Assembly (NCBI GenBank): GCA_002842265.1
Contig: PHCO01000003.1
Location: forward strand, 1 to 50,514
From: Betaproteobacteria bacterium HGW-Betaproteobacteria-18
Lineage (GTDB): Bacteria; Pseudomonadota; Gammaproteobacteria; Burkholderiales; Burkholderiaceae_C
Length of the DNA stretch: 50,514 bases
Direction: 5' to 3'
Below the pieces are notes generated by a model that had not been told where the DNA came from, ran no database searches, and saw nothing but the letters and a program-made list of their open reading frames with translations. Below, piece after piece: positions 37,795-47,740 of the stretch; position 1 is the stretch's first letter; the number at the start of each line of letters is the position of its first letter. The position numbers and the translations under genes were made by a program.

Positions 37795-38589
37795 TCAGGG
37801 TTTCAAGGCTGCATCAGCGATTGGCGACGCAACGGGCACGGCCGGCGCTTCGGAGCGCTGCGGCACCAGGGCCGAGGCGGGCTGATCGCTCAGGCCTGGC
37901 AAGGCCGCTGGAGCGACGCCGGCAGCGGTCGCACCGTTGACGGCGCTGTCCTTCACGTCGATGCGGGCCGGTTTGTTGCTGCCAAAGCAATCCACCGCCA
38001 GGCGGAATGGGTTGCGCTCGCGGTCCACATCGAAGCGGACCACACGAATGGGGTAACGGACGTAGGTGTCCTTGACGGCCTGGCCCCGGAACGTCTCCAT
38101 CACTTGCATGTCCAGCAGCACGTTCCACGCGGCCGGGCCTTCGCCAAGCACGCGGTTGTCCTGAAAACCCAGACCCGGGATTTCCGTGATCTGGCGCGTG
38201 CGCAGACGCAGCTCGCCACTGCGGCTGCGTGCCTCCATGTCGCCCTGCAGCTGGGCCTGGCAACGCGGTGTCAGGTAGGACTGGAAGTTGTAGATCTGGG
38301 TACCGTAGTCGGCGCCGCCATCGGCCTGCCAGCGGTTGATCTGCTGCCACACGTAGTAGGCGAAGCTGTACACGTTGGGGTTGGGCACGGGTGCCGTGCC
38401 GTTGGCTACGGTCACCTGGTCACCGGCGCGCAGATCCGGATTGATGTGCAGGTCGATCTGCTTGGGTTTGGCCCACAGGAGCGCCATGCCGACCACGGAA
38501 ACAATGGTCAGACCCAGAAACAAGCGCCGGGTGTTGGCGTGGCTTGCGCGCTCGTTGGCGAGGGCGTCCAGGGAGGATTGGGTGCTCAT
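37795..38589 (-). CDS. Integrating conjugative element protein, TIGR03746-like
   Basis: KQIDLHINPDLRAGDQVTVANGTAPVPNPNVYSFAYYVWQQINRW. Confidence 0.88.
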   Translation of the reverse strand: MSTQSSLDALANERASHANTRRLFLGLTIVSVVGMALLWAKPKQIDLHINPDLRAGDQVTVANGTAPVPNPNVYSFAYYVWQQINRWQADGGADYGTQIYNFQSYLTPRCQAQLQGDMEARSRSGELRLRTRQITEIPGLGFQDNRVLGEGPAAWNVLLDMQVMETFRGQAVKDTYVRYPIRVVRFDVDRERNPFRLAVDCFGSNKPARIDVKDSAVNGATAAGVAPAALPGLSDQPASALVPQRSEAPAVPVASPIADAALKP

Positions 38590-39068
38590 GGTGTCTTGCG
38601 TTGGGGGAGGGGTTGTGCCTTGGCGGCCTTCTCTTTCAGCTCATATGGGTGAGCGAGGTTGAGGTCCAAGGAGCGTCCGAGGTCCCACTGACCGTGGTGG
38701 GACAGAAACTTGTTGGCGACCAGTCCGCGCCGAGCCAGCCAGAGGTGGATGGCTTGCGTGTAGTAGCCGTCGGGTCTACCGCGTTTGACCTTCTGCAGGT
38801 ACGCCGAGGCGTACCACAGGGCGATCAGCGGTCCTGCGACGCCGAGGACCAGGATGAACTGCCAGAAGCCGGTGATCAGCAGCAAGATGCCCCCCAGCAG
38901 GAGGAACATCGGAACGGTCACCAAGGAGATGACCTTGGCCTCGGTCACGGTCATGCCGCGAATGATCGCGGGCTCGACGTTCACGCGGTCGGTCACCGGT
39001 GCGCGAAAGCGCGTGGAGTCCGCCTCTGGCTGAGCGTTGCGCCCTGAGGATTCAGCTTCTGCGTTCAT
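38586..39068 (-). CDS. Integrating conjugative element membrane protein, TIGR03750-like
   Basis: Two TM segments, RGMTVTEAKVISLVTVPMFLLLGG. Confidence 0.85.
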   Translation of the reverse strand: MNAEAESSGRNAQPEADSTRFRAPVTDRVNVEPAIIRGMTVTEAKVISLVTVPMFLLLGGILLLITGFWQFILVLGVAGPLIALWYASAYLQKVKRGRPDGYYTQAIHLWLARRGLVANKFLSHHGQWDLGRSLDLNLAHPYELKEKAAKAQPLPQRKTP

Positions 39069-39090
39069 GCTGGTGCTCGCTCAGTGAGGA

Positions 39091-39492
39091 TCAGGTCTCA
39101 CCGATCACCTGGAACGCATAGGTCACCATCAGGATGGCGAAGCCAACGATGATGATGCCCATGATCAGGTACTCCTTCAGGTCAGCGATGTCCGCTCGTC
39201 CCTTGGTGTACTCGCCCCATTTGGTCACGGCGCCGCCAACGACCTTGAAGAACATGAAGGCGAGGATGACCAGACCCAGAATCGCCAGGCCGGCCTTGAA
39301 CCAGGCGCTCATGGAGCCCATCCAGTCGCCGGCCGCGACGGCATTGCCTTTCATGTCGGTGCCGGGGGTCGGCATGGTGGGCAGCGCCGCGAAAACCGGG
39401 TTGCTCATGAGGACAACGCCCGGGACAAGCGCCCAATGGCTGAGCTTGCTGCGCGCGGCACGCACCTTGTTGATGAGAGGGCGAGGTGACAT
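39091..39492 (-). CDS. Integrating conjugative element membrane protein, TIGR03745-like
   Basis: Signal plus two TMs, WGEYTKGRADIADLKEYLIMGIIIVGFAILMVTYA. Confidence 0.85.
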   Translation of the reverse strand: MSPRPLINKVRAARSKLSHWALVPGVVLMSNPVFAALPTMPTPGTDMKGNAVAAGDWMGSMSAWFKAGLAILGLVILAFMFFKVVGGAVTKWGEYTKGRADIADLKEYLIMGIIIVGFAILMVTYAFQVIGET

Positions 39493-39563
39493 GGACTTTT
39501 CTCCTGGTTGAAAAACAAAAAATGCGAGTTGTGGAACAGATGCGAAGAGATGGCGACCTCTCG

Positions 39564-39797
39564 TCACCAGAAGACCACCGTGACCAACAAGCACAAAATC
39601 ACGGTGGCCTTGAGGGAACTGGTTACCGCCTCGGACACCGTGGCCCGGTTGCTCTGGTAGGCGGCGAATATCTGCACCATGACCCAGGCGAACACGATCA
39701 GCACCACGCCCGTGGCGAGGAGTTGGATCGTGACTTTCAGCAAGCTGGGGTCCACCCCCGAGCCCGCTTCAAAAGCCGCGGCCATGCTCGAATTCAT
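39564..39797 (-). CDS. Integrating conjugative element membrane protein, TIGR03758-like
   Basis: GVVLIVFAWVMVQIFAAYQSNRATVSEAVTSSLKATVILCLL. Confidence 0.82.
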   Translation of the reverse strand: MNSSMAAAFEAGSGVDPSLLKVTIQLLATGVVLIVFAWVMVQIFAAYQSNRATVSEAVTSSLKATVILCLLVTVVFW

Positions 39798-39817
39798 TGC
39801 GTGATCTCCGGCGTGCG

Positions 39818-40183
39818 TTACTGGCGGTAGTCACCACGCAGGAGCGGCACCGGACGCGGCTGGCGCGGCGCGTCAACGTGATCGGCCACGCCTTTGCGCA
39901 GCAGCTGCAGGTCCTGCAGCAACCAGTCGTAGCGGAACTTCACGCGCTGGCCGCTCGGTGCGCGCTCGGCGGCTTCCTTGACCATCACCTGAACCCGCTC
40001 CAGCTCGGCGTCGATGCGCGCCAGGTTCTCGCGTTCGGTGTCTGCGTCGCCTCCTGCGGCCTGCGCCATCTGGGACGCGCTCGCGCATGCGATGAGCATG
40101 GCAATCAGCCAGGCGCGGTGCGCCTTGGGCTGCTTGGTGGCCTGCGCCACCTGCGGCTCGGCCTGGACTTGCTTGTGTGACAT
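39818..40183 (-). CDS. RAQPRD family ICE protein (TIGR01690-like)
   Basis: ERENLARIDAELERVQVMVKEA...RVKFRYDWLLQDLQLLRKGVADHVDAPRQPRPVPLLRGDY. Confidence 0.85.
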   Translation of the reverse strand: MSHKQVQAEPQVAQATKQPKAHRAWLIAMLIACASASQMAQAAGGDADTERENLARIDAELERVQVMVKEAAERAPSGQRVKFRYDWLLQDLQLLRKGVADHVDAPRQPRPVPLLRGDYRQ

Positions 40184-40211
40184 AGAGGCTCCAGAGGGTT
40201 GGTGGGTGGGG

Positions 40212-40973
40212 TCAGACATACTTCTTGAAGGCGGCGACGGCGGTGGACATCGTGAAAGCCACCAGCATCGTGAAAACGAACACCATGTAGGCCGGGTTGA
40301 AACCACCGAAGGGCCAGGCGAGGTACAGGCCGAAACCGCCCGTCAAAGCCCAGTGCGTGTAGCGTTTGGCGTGGTGGTAGACGAAGGAGCTTTCGCGGCC
40401 ACCACCCCAGCGCCGCAGATCGCGGCGCACCAGGCCATCGACAATGCCGACCATGCAGGCCAGCACGAACGCGGGCAGGGCGAATGCGGCCACGCTCAGG
40501 CGCAGCAACACGTCTTGCCCCACGTACATGGACATCAGCACCCAGCTGCTCAGGGTGTGCTGCATGGATGCGTTGGCCTTGCCCACGCGCTGGCTCAGGA
40601 TCGATTGCTGCGCGGTCGGCTGGGTGCGCTGCTCACCCTCACCATGCAGACGGGCATACCAGCGCTTGAGGCCCACGCGCTCGTAGGGTAGTTCGACCCA
40701 ACCCACCACACGGTTGGACCATTCCACCGTGTCGCGCACCAGCAGGCTGCGCGGTGCCATGGCGATGTATTCCAGATCCTGTGCCACGATCTCCTGCGAG
40801 TGGAACTCGCCCTTGTCGCGCCAGAGCGTGTACGAACCCACGATCTCGATCAGCACACCGACGAACCAGGCGAAGAGGGTGACGAACAGCAAGCCGAAGG
40901 TCACTTCCAAACCCAGCTCCACCGGCCCCCGTGTGCGGGCGCGCGCAGGCCCTTTGCTCGGCGCCGCGTTCAC
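40212..40973 (-). CDS. Integrating conjugative element membrane protein, TIGR03747-like
   Basis: Multi-TM, VDGLVRRDLRRWGGGRESSFVYHHAKR. Confidence 0.87.
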   Translation of the reverse strand: MNAAPSKGPARARTRGPVELGLEVTFGLLFVTLFAWFVGVLIEIVGSYTLWRDKGEFHSQEIVAQDLEYIAMAPRSLLVRDTVEWSNRVVGWVELPYERVGLKRWYARLHGEGEQRTQPTAQQSILSQRVGKANASMQHTLSSWVLMSMYVGQDVLLRLSVAAFALPAFVLACMVGIVDGLVRRDLRRWGGGRESSFVYHHAKRYTHWALTGGFGLYLAWPFGGFNPAYMVFVFTMLVAFTMSTAVAAFKKYV

Positions 40974-43267
40974 CCCAGACCCCCGGCCATCTCGGTGAAG
41001 GAGGTATTGGACTCAACAGCCTGCGAGGCATTGGGTGTGCCAGCACCGGCCTGTGCAGCCTCACTGTCGGCGTCCGTTGCGGCATCGTCATCCGCGAAAG
41101 CCAGGGTGGTGTCGATCACGCCTGCGACGTTGGCTCCCAGCGGCTGGTTGCCCAGCCAATCGGTTTCCCGCGCCCACTGCTCAGAAGTCCGGTAGCGCGC
41201 CTTCATGTCCGTCGCGACCTTCTTGAGCGACTCGGGCACGAACGGATCGTTGGCGGTGTCGGCCAATGGAATGCGCAGCTTGAAACGGCGGTTGCCCTCC
41301 AGCAACGCGAACGCCTGGCCCTGGGGCAGCTCCAGCACGTCGGCCGCTTCGATCATGGCCACCTTGGTGGTGGTCACGATGTCGTTGTTGCGGCTGGTGA
41401 AGTCCACCCCGGTCCCCTCGGCCGCGGTATCGCTCACGCCGCTCATGGGAGTCAGGTGCACCACGTCCACCTGGGGCACCTGCTCGGCCAGCAGGTTGGC
41501 GGTGGTAACCGAGCGCACCCGCAGCATCACCAGGTGGTTGAAGTTGTCCAGAATCTGGCCAGCCTTGGCCTTGTCGCCGACTTTGGCCTCGATGTCGAAC
41601 ATCGACTGGGTGTAGGCCGTGATCCGAAACCCGGAGCCGCCCAGCTTGTTGACCATGGGCACGAACTCGGGGCCGCAGATTTCGTTCACCTCGTCGAAAT
41701 GGCAGCACACCGTCGGCAAGATGACCTTGCCCTCGGGGTGGTGCGGATCGAGCCCGGACTTGTAGAGCTTGCCGCCCACGGACACCAGGTCGGCCAGCAT
41801 GCTGTTGCCCACCGCAGAGGACACCACCGCATCGGACAGGGCATCGAGTCCGGCGAGCACAATGCCGCCTTGCCGGATAACCGTCATCCAGTCGAAGATC
41901 GGTCGCTTGTCGTTGGGATCGAAGTAGTCGGGCGAAATGAGCTTGCCCGCAGCGCCAGAGGTCAGCTTCTCCAGGAACGGGCCCAGGCTGGCGATGATCT
42001 TCTCGTAGAAGCTGCGCTCATAGCTGAATGCTGCGGCCAGGCCCGTCAACACCTTGTCGACGATCCGGGATTCCTTGATGAGCAGGAACATGGCGACCGG
42101 CTCGACGGGGCGGTCGGCCAGGCTGCGCGGGACGGGCGCTTTTTTCTTCTCAATCAGGCCGGCGAGTTGCTCCAGCCGGTCCTGGAAGTCGGTGAACTGG
42201 CCCTCCGCGGCCTTGGCCCTGAAAACCATCATGGCGTAGTCCATGAACAGGGGGTCGATGCCCGTCACGTCTGCCAGCAGCGTCTCATAGGTGGGCACCC
42301 GGCCGAGCGCGACCTGGGCCTGCGCCACGATGTTCGTGAAGCGCCAGGAGAACTCCTTGAAAGCGGCGCTGTTGCCCGACGAGGGCAGGGCGTTGGTGGC
42401 GCGGCCGGCCACCTCGGTGATCCGGCTGAAGTTGCCGATGCCGTTGTAGCGCGCAGAGATGTCCGGGTAGCCCAGGTGGAACAGGTAGAACTGATCACCT
42501 CGACCGGCGCGCTGCGCCTCGGCGTACAGACGCAGCATCAGGTCGGCGTCCCCCTTGGGGTCGATGACGATGGTCACATGCCCGGCGTGGATGTCCTGCG
42601 TGGCCAGCATCTCCAGCATGCGCGTCTTGCCCACCCGCGTGGTGCCCAGCACGATCATGTGTCCGTTGCGCGAGGACTGACGCATGGTGATGGGTTTCTC
42701 GGCCAGTGCGCCCACGCCATGCAGGATGGGCGAGCCGCCCAGGTCGGCGTGGGCCTGGAACGGATTGATCCAGCTGTCGTAGTTCGCGATCACGCCCGCA
42801 ACCTGCTTCACCGACCGCAGCTTCGAAGGAAGCCCAGGTTCTGAGCTGGACCACTCTCGAAGCTTCACCCCCATCTTGCGCAAGGCCAACTCGCGCGGCT
42901 GTGGCTTCACATAAGGTTCCGCATCCGTGCGGGTCGCGTCGCGCTTGCGCTGCGTGTGCTGCTGGGTCCACTCGAACCCCTGACCCAGGTAGTACTCGCC
43001 CGCGTCCACGGGAATCTTGTGGGGGGCCACCTTGGTGACCTTGTAGTACTTCATCCCGTGCTGGTAGCGCAGGATCTCGATGGCCTGTCGGCAACGGACC
43101 CAACCGAAGTAGCCCGCCAGAATGGCAATGGCCCAGCCCAGCATGGGCGGCATCATCAAGGCCCATGGCGCGGCGATGGCCACCAGGGCCACACCCCATG
43201 TCATGGCCGTGCTCCACAGCTCGACCGGGGGGCGCAAGAGCGCTTCGAGGGCGTTGTCGCTCTTCAT
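40970..43267 (-). CDS. traD: Type IV coupling protein TraD (SXT/TOL subfamily, TIGR03743-like)
   Basis: Walker A MIVLGTTRVGKTRML; HVTIVIDPKGDADLM; CCHFDEVNEI. Confidence 0.93.
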   Translation of the reverse strand: MKSDNALEALLRPPVELWSTAMTWGVALVAIAAPWALMMPPMLGWAIAILAGYFGWVRCRQAIEILRYQHGMKYYKVTKVAPHKIPVDAGEYYLGQGFEWTQQHTQRKRDATRTDAEPYVKPQPRELALRKMGVKLREWSSSEPGLPSKLRSVKQVAGVIANYDSWINPFQAHADLGGSPILHGVGALAEKPITMRQSSRNGHMIVLGTTRVGKTRMLEMLATQDIHAGHVTIVIDPKGDADLMLRLYAEAQRAGRGDQFYLFHLGYPDISARYNGIGNFSRITEVAGRATNALPSSGNSAAFKEFSWRFTNIVAQAQVALGRVPTYETLLADVTGIDPLFMDYAMMVFRAKAAEGQFTDFQDRLEQLAGLIEKKKAPVPRSLADRPVEPVAMFLLIKESRIVDKVLTGLAAAFSYERSFYEKIIASLGPFLEKLTSGAAGKLISPDYFDPNDKRPIFDWMTVIRQGGIVLAGLDALSDAVVSSAVGNSMLADLVSVGGKLYKSGLDPHHPEGKVILPTVCCHFDEVNEICGPEFVPMVNKLGGSGFRITAYTQSMFDIEAKVGDKAKAGQILDNFNHLVMLRVRSVTTANLLAEQVPQVDVVHLTPMSGVSDTAAEGTGVDFTSRNNDIVTTTKVAMIEAADVLELPQGQAFALLEGNRRFKLRIPLADTANDPFVPESLKKVATDMKARYRTSEQWARETDWLGNQPLGANVAGVIDTTLAFADDDAATDADSEAAQAGAGTPNASQAVESNTSFTEMAGGLG

Positions 43268-43809
43268 CGCACACCCTTCGTGGTCGGGCTCTCAGGGGAC
43301 TCGGTGATGCGGCCGTCGGACATGACAACCAGCGGGTAGGTGGAGATGCCAGCGGACAGGAGCTTTTGCTCCAGCCAATCACCGCGCACCGGTGCCAGCG
43401 ACAAGCCACCGGCAAACGCCTGCAGGTCCTTGAAGACGTACTCTGTGCTGGCCGCGATCACCAGACCGGAGGCTCCGAGCTCGGTCAGCGTCTGGCGGTG
43501 CAACTGCAGCCACTGAAAACTCCCAGGATCGGTGCCCAGCACAAAGATCGGATGCGCCAGCCAGTGGGCGTCAAACAGGCCCTGTCCCAGCTGGGAATCC
43601 ATCAGACGGCCTGGCTTGAGCCGGGAAGCCAGAGGAAACGTCGTGCCGGGCAGCACGCCGGGCTGGTCCACCCCGGCGACCAGGTGGCCGTAGTAGGTGC
43701 CCAGCGGCACGCTGCCCGCGCCGTCATGGATCACGACCAGATCGGCACACCGAGCAGCCAAGGGCAGGGCGGCCAGCGTGATGGTCGACAGCAAGTGCAG
43801 GGAGTTCAT
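43264..43809 (-). CDS. Integrating conjugative element protein, TIGR03765/PFL_4695-like
   Basis: LVVIHDGAGSVPLGTYYGHL...FPLASRLKPGRL; coupled to traD start. Confidence 0.85.
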   Translation of the reverse strand: MNSLHLLSTITLAALPLAARCADLVVIHDGAGSVPLGTYYGHLVAGVDQPGVLPGTTFPLASRLKPGRLMDSQLGQGLFDAHWLAHPIFVLGTDPGSFQWLQLHRQTLTELGASGLVIAASTEYVFKDLQAFAGGLSLAPVRGDWLEQKLLSAGISTYPLVVMSDGRITESPESPTTKGVR

Positions 43810-44603
43810 GAACGCAACTCCTGCAATGTCTGGCGCTGCCGGTAGCTGCGGGCCAGCGCCATCACACGCTGGACGTAGGCCCTCGTCTCGGCGAACGGCG
43901 GCACCTTGTTACCCGCCTTGATCACGGCGCCCGGGCCGGCGTTGTAGGCGGCGATGGCCAGCTCGACATTGCCGCCGAAACGCGCCAGCTGCTCGGCCAG
44001 GTATTTGGTACCCACCGCGATGCTCACGCGCGGATCGGTCAACAGCTGCTCAACCGTTGCTGTGGGTTGCGCCGACAAGCCCAGATCGCGCGCCGTACCC
44101 GGCAACACCTGCATCAGACCGATGGCGTTCTTGGGACTGCGGGCACGCGGGTTGAAGGCTGACTCAGCGTGAATCACCGCCTTGATCAGATAGGCATCGA
44201 CCTGGAACCGCTCAGCGGCTTGAGCCAGGGTCTTGAGCATCAATGGGGTGGCCCTGGCCGGACCGGTGCCGGCCTCCCGCCTCGCAATGGGCAAAGCCTC
44301 GAAAGCCTCAGGCAGCAAGCTGCGGGCGACCGTGGCTGTTTCGCTCTCACTCAGTGCCTTGGGCCAGATGACCTTGGTGTCGGCACCCGCTTCGGAAACA
44401 GCTGCCATCACCGGTGTGGGGGTGTGACGCGCCGTGCCGGCCGCAGCGGGGTAGATGGTCTTGGTGAGCTGGCCCGGATCTATCCAGGCAGAACCACCCT
44501 CCTGGGCATGAACCGCACCAGCGAACAGCGCGACCAACGTGCAGGCTATCTGCCGCAGGCGCTGCGACCGGCAGTGTTCTGAAGCGTGCGGCTGGCGCGT
44601 CAT
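43806..44603 (-). CDS. Lytic transglycosylase
   Basis: LIKAVIHAESAFNPRARSPKNAIGLMQVLPGTARDLGL...IAAYNAGPGAV. Confidence 0.92.
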   Translation of the reverse strand: MTRQPHASEHCRSQRLRQIACTLVALFAGAVHAQEGGSAWIDPGQLTKTIYPAAAGTARHTPTPVMAAVSEAGADTKVIWPKALSESETATVARSLLPEAFEALPIARREAGTGPARATPLMLKTLAQAAERFQVDAYLIKAVIHAESAFNPRARSPKNAIGLMQVLPGTARDLGLSAQPTATVEQLLTDPRVSIAVGTKYLAEQLARFGGNVELAIAAYNAGPGAVIKAGNKVPPFAETRAYVQRVMALARSYRQRQTLQELRS

Positions 44604-44610
44604 GACTGGA

Positions 44611-45183
44611 TCAGCGCTTTTTGGCGTTCGCTGAGCGGCGGGCGGACGGTGCGGGGTCTTGCACCAGCGTGCGCGGCACCCCCAGCATGTCGGCAGTGGC
44701 GGTCGGCACGGCCACGGGAGCCTGCCCCGAGTAGTCCACCACCACCTGGTTCGGGAACAGGCGTGCCTGAACCTCTTGAAACGTTCGGCTCCATGCCAGG
44801 CTGCGTTCCACATCGGCCTGCAGGGCGCGCGCGAACATCTCCGCGTACTTCACGCGCTCCTTCTCGTCGCGCGCATGGATGCCCAGCGCCTCGACAGGGG
44901 AAAGGTTCTCGACGGAAAACGATGCCCGCGGCCCTTTGAGCAGCACCTTGGCCCGAACCATTTCCTCGTTGCTCATACCCCAGATTTGCGCCACCAACAG
45001 ATCGTTGGTATCCAGTTGGGAGTGGATACGGGCCACACGTTGCTGTGTCGATTCCCCCGTTTGCGTCTGTTGCTCCCGCGTCTGATTGATCACGCGCGAC
45101 TGCGCGAGCACGCCACTGCTCAGCGCTACGCTGAGCAGGCTGATCGCCACGGCCCTGGACATGCGAAGGTTCTGGATGAACAT
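44611..45183 (-). CDS. Integrating conjugative element protein, TIGR03759/PFL_4693-like
   Basis: LLVAQIWGMSNEEMVRAKVLLKGPRASFSVENLSPVEALGIHARDEKERVKYAEMFARAL. Confidence 0.85.
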   Translation of the reverse strand: MFIQNLRMSRAVAISLLSVALSSGVLAQSRVINQTREQQTQTGESTQQRVARIHSQLDTNDLLVAQIWGMSNEEMVRAKVLLKGPRASFSVENLSPVEALGIHARDEKERVKYAEMFARALQADVERSLAWSRTFQEVQARLFPNQVVVDYSGQAPVAVPTATADMLGVPRTLVQDPAPSARRSANAKKR

Positions 45184-45190
45184 GGCCAGC

Positions 45191-46102
45191 TCAGTTGGAA
45201 ACATTCAAAGAAATGGAACGCGCACCATCGGTGAAGGTCGCGCGCTGCCCGGCCACATCCACCGAGTTCAGGGTGATGCCGTTGAAGCTGTCGCCCTGCT
45301 GGAGAACCTTGACCTGCGGGTTCTCCTGGTCACCATTGCCCACCACCACCGAAGGGCGGCCATCCCACATGTCCACCGACAACAGTTGCTGCCGCGTGAC
45401 CGCAGGCGCCTTGACCACCGGTGCCTTCGGTGCGGGTCGGCGCACGGGCGCAGGTCGTGCAGGGACCGGTGGCGTGACCTGGTGCGGTGCAAATGCCGTG
45501 GGGAGCAACGGCTCACCATTCGCTCCGGCTTCCCCGATGATGTAGCCCTGCGCGCGCAGTCCTTCGATCACCTGGTTCAACCGGGTTTCCATGTGATCCA
45601 GCCGAGCATTGAGCTCGATCTGCTCGGAGGTGGGTCCTGCAGGCGGCTCAGGCACCACGGGCTGGATGGGCGCCACCGCAGGCAACGGCAGCGGGGACGA
45701 GCCGAGCACCGCAGGCAGAGCAGGCGCGGCTTGCGATGCCACCTCCATCGCGCCCGTGGTCTGCGCAGCCGCTTCGCGCTTCTGCCACATCCGGTAGCCC
45801 TGGTAGCCCAGCGCACCGAGCACCAGCAAGGCAACGACCCACAGTAGGCCCATGCTGCGCTTCTTGTCCGCTGGCCGTTGCGGCGCAGGGTCCCGGAAAA
45901 CGGGTGCACCGTCCACGCGATCACGCGCTTCGTCACGGACGTCTTCTTGTACTGGCGTTGATTTCATGGCGGGGGGTGCTTCGTCGAAGAAGGTAGAAAG
46001 GTCGCGCGAACGTCCGTTCTTCGGGCGTGCGGCATCTCGTTGCTTTTCGTCCCAGAACTCGTCTTCTTCCTGGCGACGTTGGTGTTCCAGCAGGTCATCC
46101 AT
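45191..46102 (-). CDS. ICE-associated bitopic membrane protein with PilP-like C-terminal segment
   Basis: Single TM MGLLWVVALLVLGALGYQGYRMW; C-terminal VLQQGDSFNGITLNSVDVAGQRATFTDGARSISLNV. Confidence 0.65.
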   Translation of the reverse strand: MDDLLEHQRRQEEDEFWDEKQRDAARPKNGRSRDLSTFFDEAPPAMKSTPVQEDVRDEARDRVDGAPVFRDPAPQRPADKKRSMGLLWVVALLVLGALGYQGYRMWQKREAAAQTTGAMEVASQAAPALPAVLGSSPLPLPAVAPIQPVVPEPPAGPTSEQIELNARLDHMETRLNQVIEGLRAQGYIIGEAGANGEPLLPTAFAPHQVTPPVPARPAPVRRPAPKAPVVKAPAVTRQQLLSVDMWDGRPSVVVGNGDQENPQVKVLQQGDSFNGITLNSVDVAGQRATFTDGARSISLNVSN

Positions 46103-46116
46103 CGGGGTGCTTCAGC

Positions 46117-46665
46117 TCAGTTCGCAGGCATGGCTTGCGCATCGCTGTTCGCCACGGATTGCTGAGGAACCACCGGTTGCGCAGGCTGGACCGTCTGCTC
46201 GGGAATCGGAGCAACTGGTGATGCATTCGCGCTGTCCGAGCCTTCCAGCTCAAACCACACCTGTCGGCTGATCGGGTCCGACCTGAGGGTCCATGCATTG
46301 CCCAGCAACACCTGCAGGAGGGTCTTGACCGAATACGGCCCCATGCGTCGTTGAGACTCCGGCAGCGGCAGGCTGAGGAAGCTGCGCGCCTGGTCGCTCA
46401 GGGCTTCGGGGTCCACCATTCGGTATCCCGTGCGAATCAGCGTGTAGTCCAGGGCCTGGCCGACGGTGGCAACGGTCTGCCGTGGGAAATTGAGCTGCGC
46501 GTAGACGGACAATGGCTCGGCCAGTTCGGCGGCGGGCTGTGCCGACTGGGTGGTGTATCGACCGACCTGCACTTGATCCCCTCCCGCCACCAGGCGTGTC
46601 TGCGCCCAGGCTGTCGGCACCATCAGCATCACGGCGATCAAGCCGAAGAAGAAGCCCTGTTTCAT
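46117..46665 (-). CDS. PilL-like protein, TIGR03748-like
   Basis: Signal peptide MKQGFFFGLIAVMLMVPTAWAQ; RQTVATVGQALDYTLIRTGYRM...VKTLLQVLLGNAWTLRSDPISRQVWFE. Confidence 0.78.
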   Translation of the reverse strand: MKQGFFFGLIAVMLMVPTAWAQTRLVAGGDQVQVGRYTTQSAQPAAELAEPLSVYAQLNFPRQTVATVGQALDYTLIRTGYRMVDPEALSDQARSFLSLPLPESQRRMGPYSVKTLLQVLLGNAWTLRSDPISRQVWFELEGSDSANASPVAPIPEQTVQPAQPVVPQQSVANSDAQAMPAN

Positions 46666-46734
46666 CGAGACACCTTGCATAAAAAACGCCCTGGGCTTCG
46701 TCTTGGCCGACGAGGTTTAGGGCAAAAGTGACGC

Positions 46735-47212
46735 CTCCAGAGATGCGCCGCCAGTGCATGCAGTGTCAGATTCGGGCTTGCAGAACTCCACCCGAAACCT
46801 GCCATTTCTCAGGCAGGTTTCGGCTTGACGGTGTAATTGAAATGGTGTACTTGGCAGAAATATGCACGGTCTGTCAGAAACATTCCTACTCAGTTCCTTG
46901 CTGCCGCGGAGGAGGGGGTTGCCCGGGGGGCCGGGCAACGACGGGGAAACGGCTTTCTACTGGGTAATGGCCTTATCCAAAGGGCGCCCCCTCCAAGGTT
47001 CCGGGGGCAAAGGGCCTACTGGAACGGGCCATTCGGGAGATACGGGTAGGGGGCGGGAGCCCCAATGTCGGGGCATTGGGTCTCCCGCAAGGCGCTAGCA
47101 AATCAGCAAAGTGGCGTCAAGCAGAAACCTGCCTGATCGAAAACCGGTTTTCGGTTGTGTGAAAGGGTGCGCCTGCCTAGAGTCGCGAGGCTCAACACAC
47201 CAGGGAGACCCA
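46735..47212. promoter_or_regulatory. Palindrome-rich divergent intergenic region; candidate oriT or structured RNA
   Basis: 12-bp stem 46792-46803/46812-46823; 9-bp stem 46918-46926/46931-46939; GGAGGGGG/CCCCCTCC closing pair; 14-bp stem 47053-47088; 16-bp palindrome 47138-47153. Confidence 0.5.
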
Positions 47213-47733
47213 TGTCACATCCGTATCCACCACGGGATCTCCTGCCATCAAGCCTGGAGCTGGCGTATGGCAGGCACATCCTGGACCAGCAGCACGGGCC
47301 GTACCTGGTGGCCACCTATTTGGAGCAGCTTGGGCTGGCCGACTGGACTTGTCGCGTGATGGGCTACCTGCGCATGTATGACGGTATCGACTCATGGCTC
47401 GAACCTGGCGACATCGAGGCCGTTGATTTCGTTCGGCAACTGCTGTTCAAAGAGGTCCAGCGCAATCCCAAGGATGATGTCAGCGCTCTGCGCTTTCGAC
47501 TGGCGGTGTCCATGGCCAATGCACCGGTCGCCAGCTATGGCGCGGCCTTCAAAATCCAGCGCAATCTGGAAGACCCGATGAAGTCGATCTGGTGGAACCC
47601 GCTGGAGCAGTCCTGGCTGGCCTTTCTTGCGCAGCGCGAGTCGCTGCCGGACTACACGCGCCTGTACCTTTCCGGGCCATGCGAATACCGCGCCCCCGCG
47701 CAGAGCTTGATCGAATACCTGATGGAGCGCTGA
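47213..47733 (+). CDS. Hypothetical protein encoded directly upstream of traI
   Basis: MSHPYPPRDLLPSSLELAYGRHILDQQHGPYLVATYLEQLG; 7-nt gap to the relaxase ORF. Confidence 0.75.
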
Positions 47734-47740
47734 GACACCC

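Noticed and set aside
40931-42844. 637-aa plus-strand ORF
   Set aside because: Antisense to TraD; no recognisable protein features.
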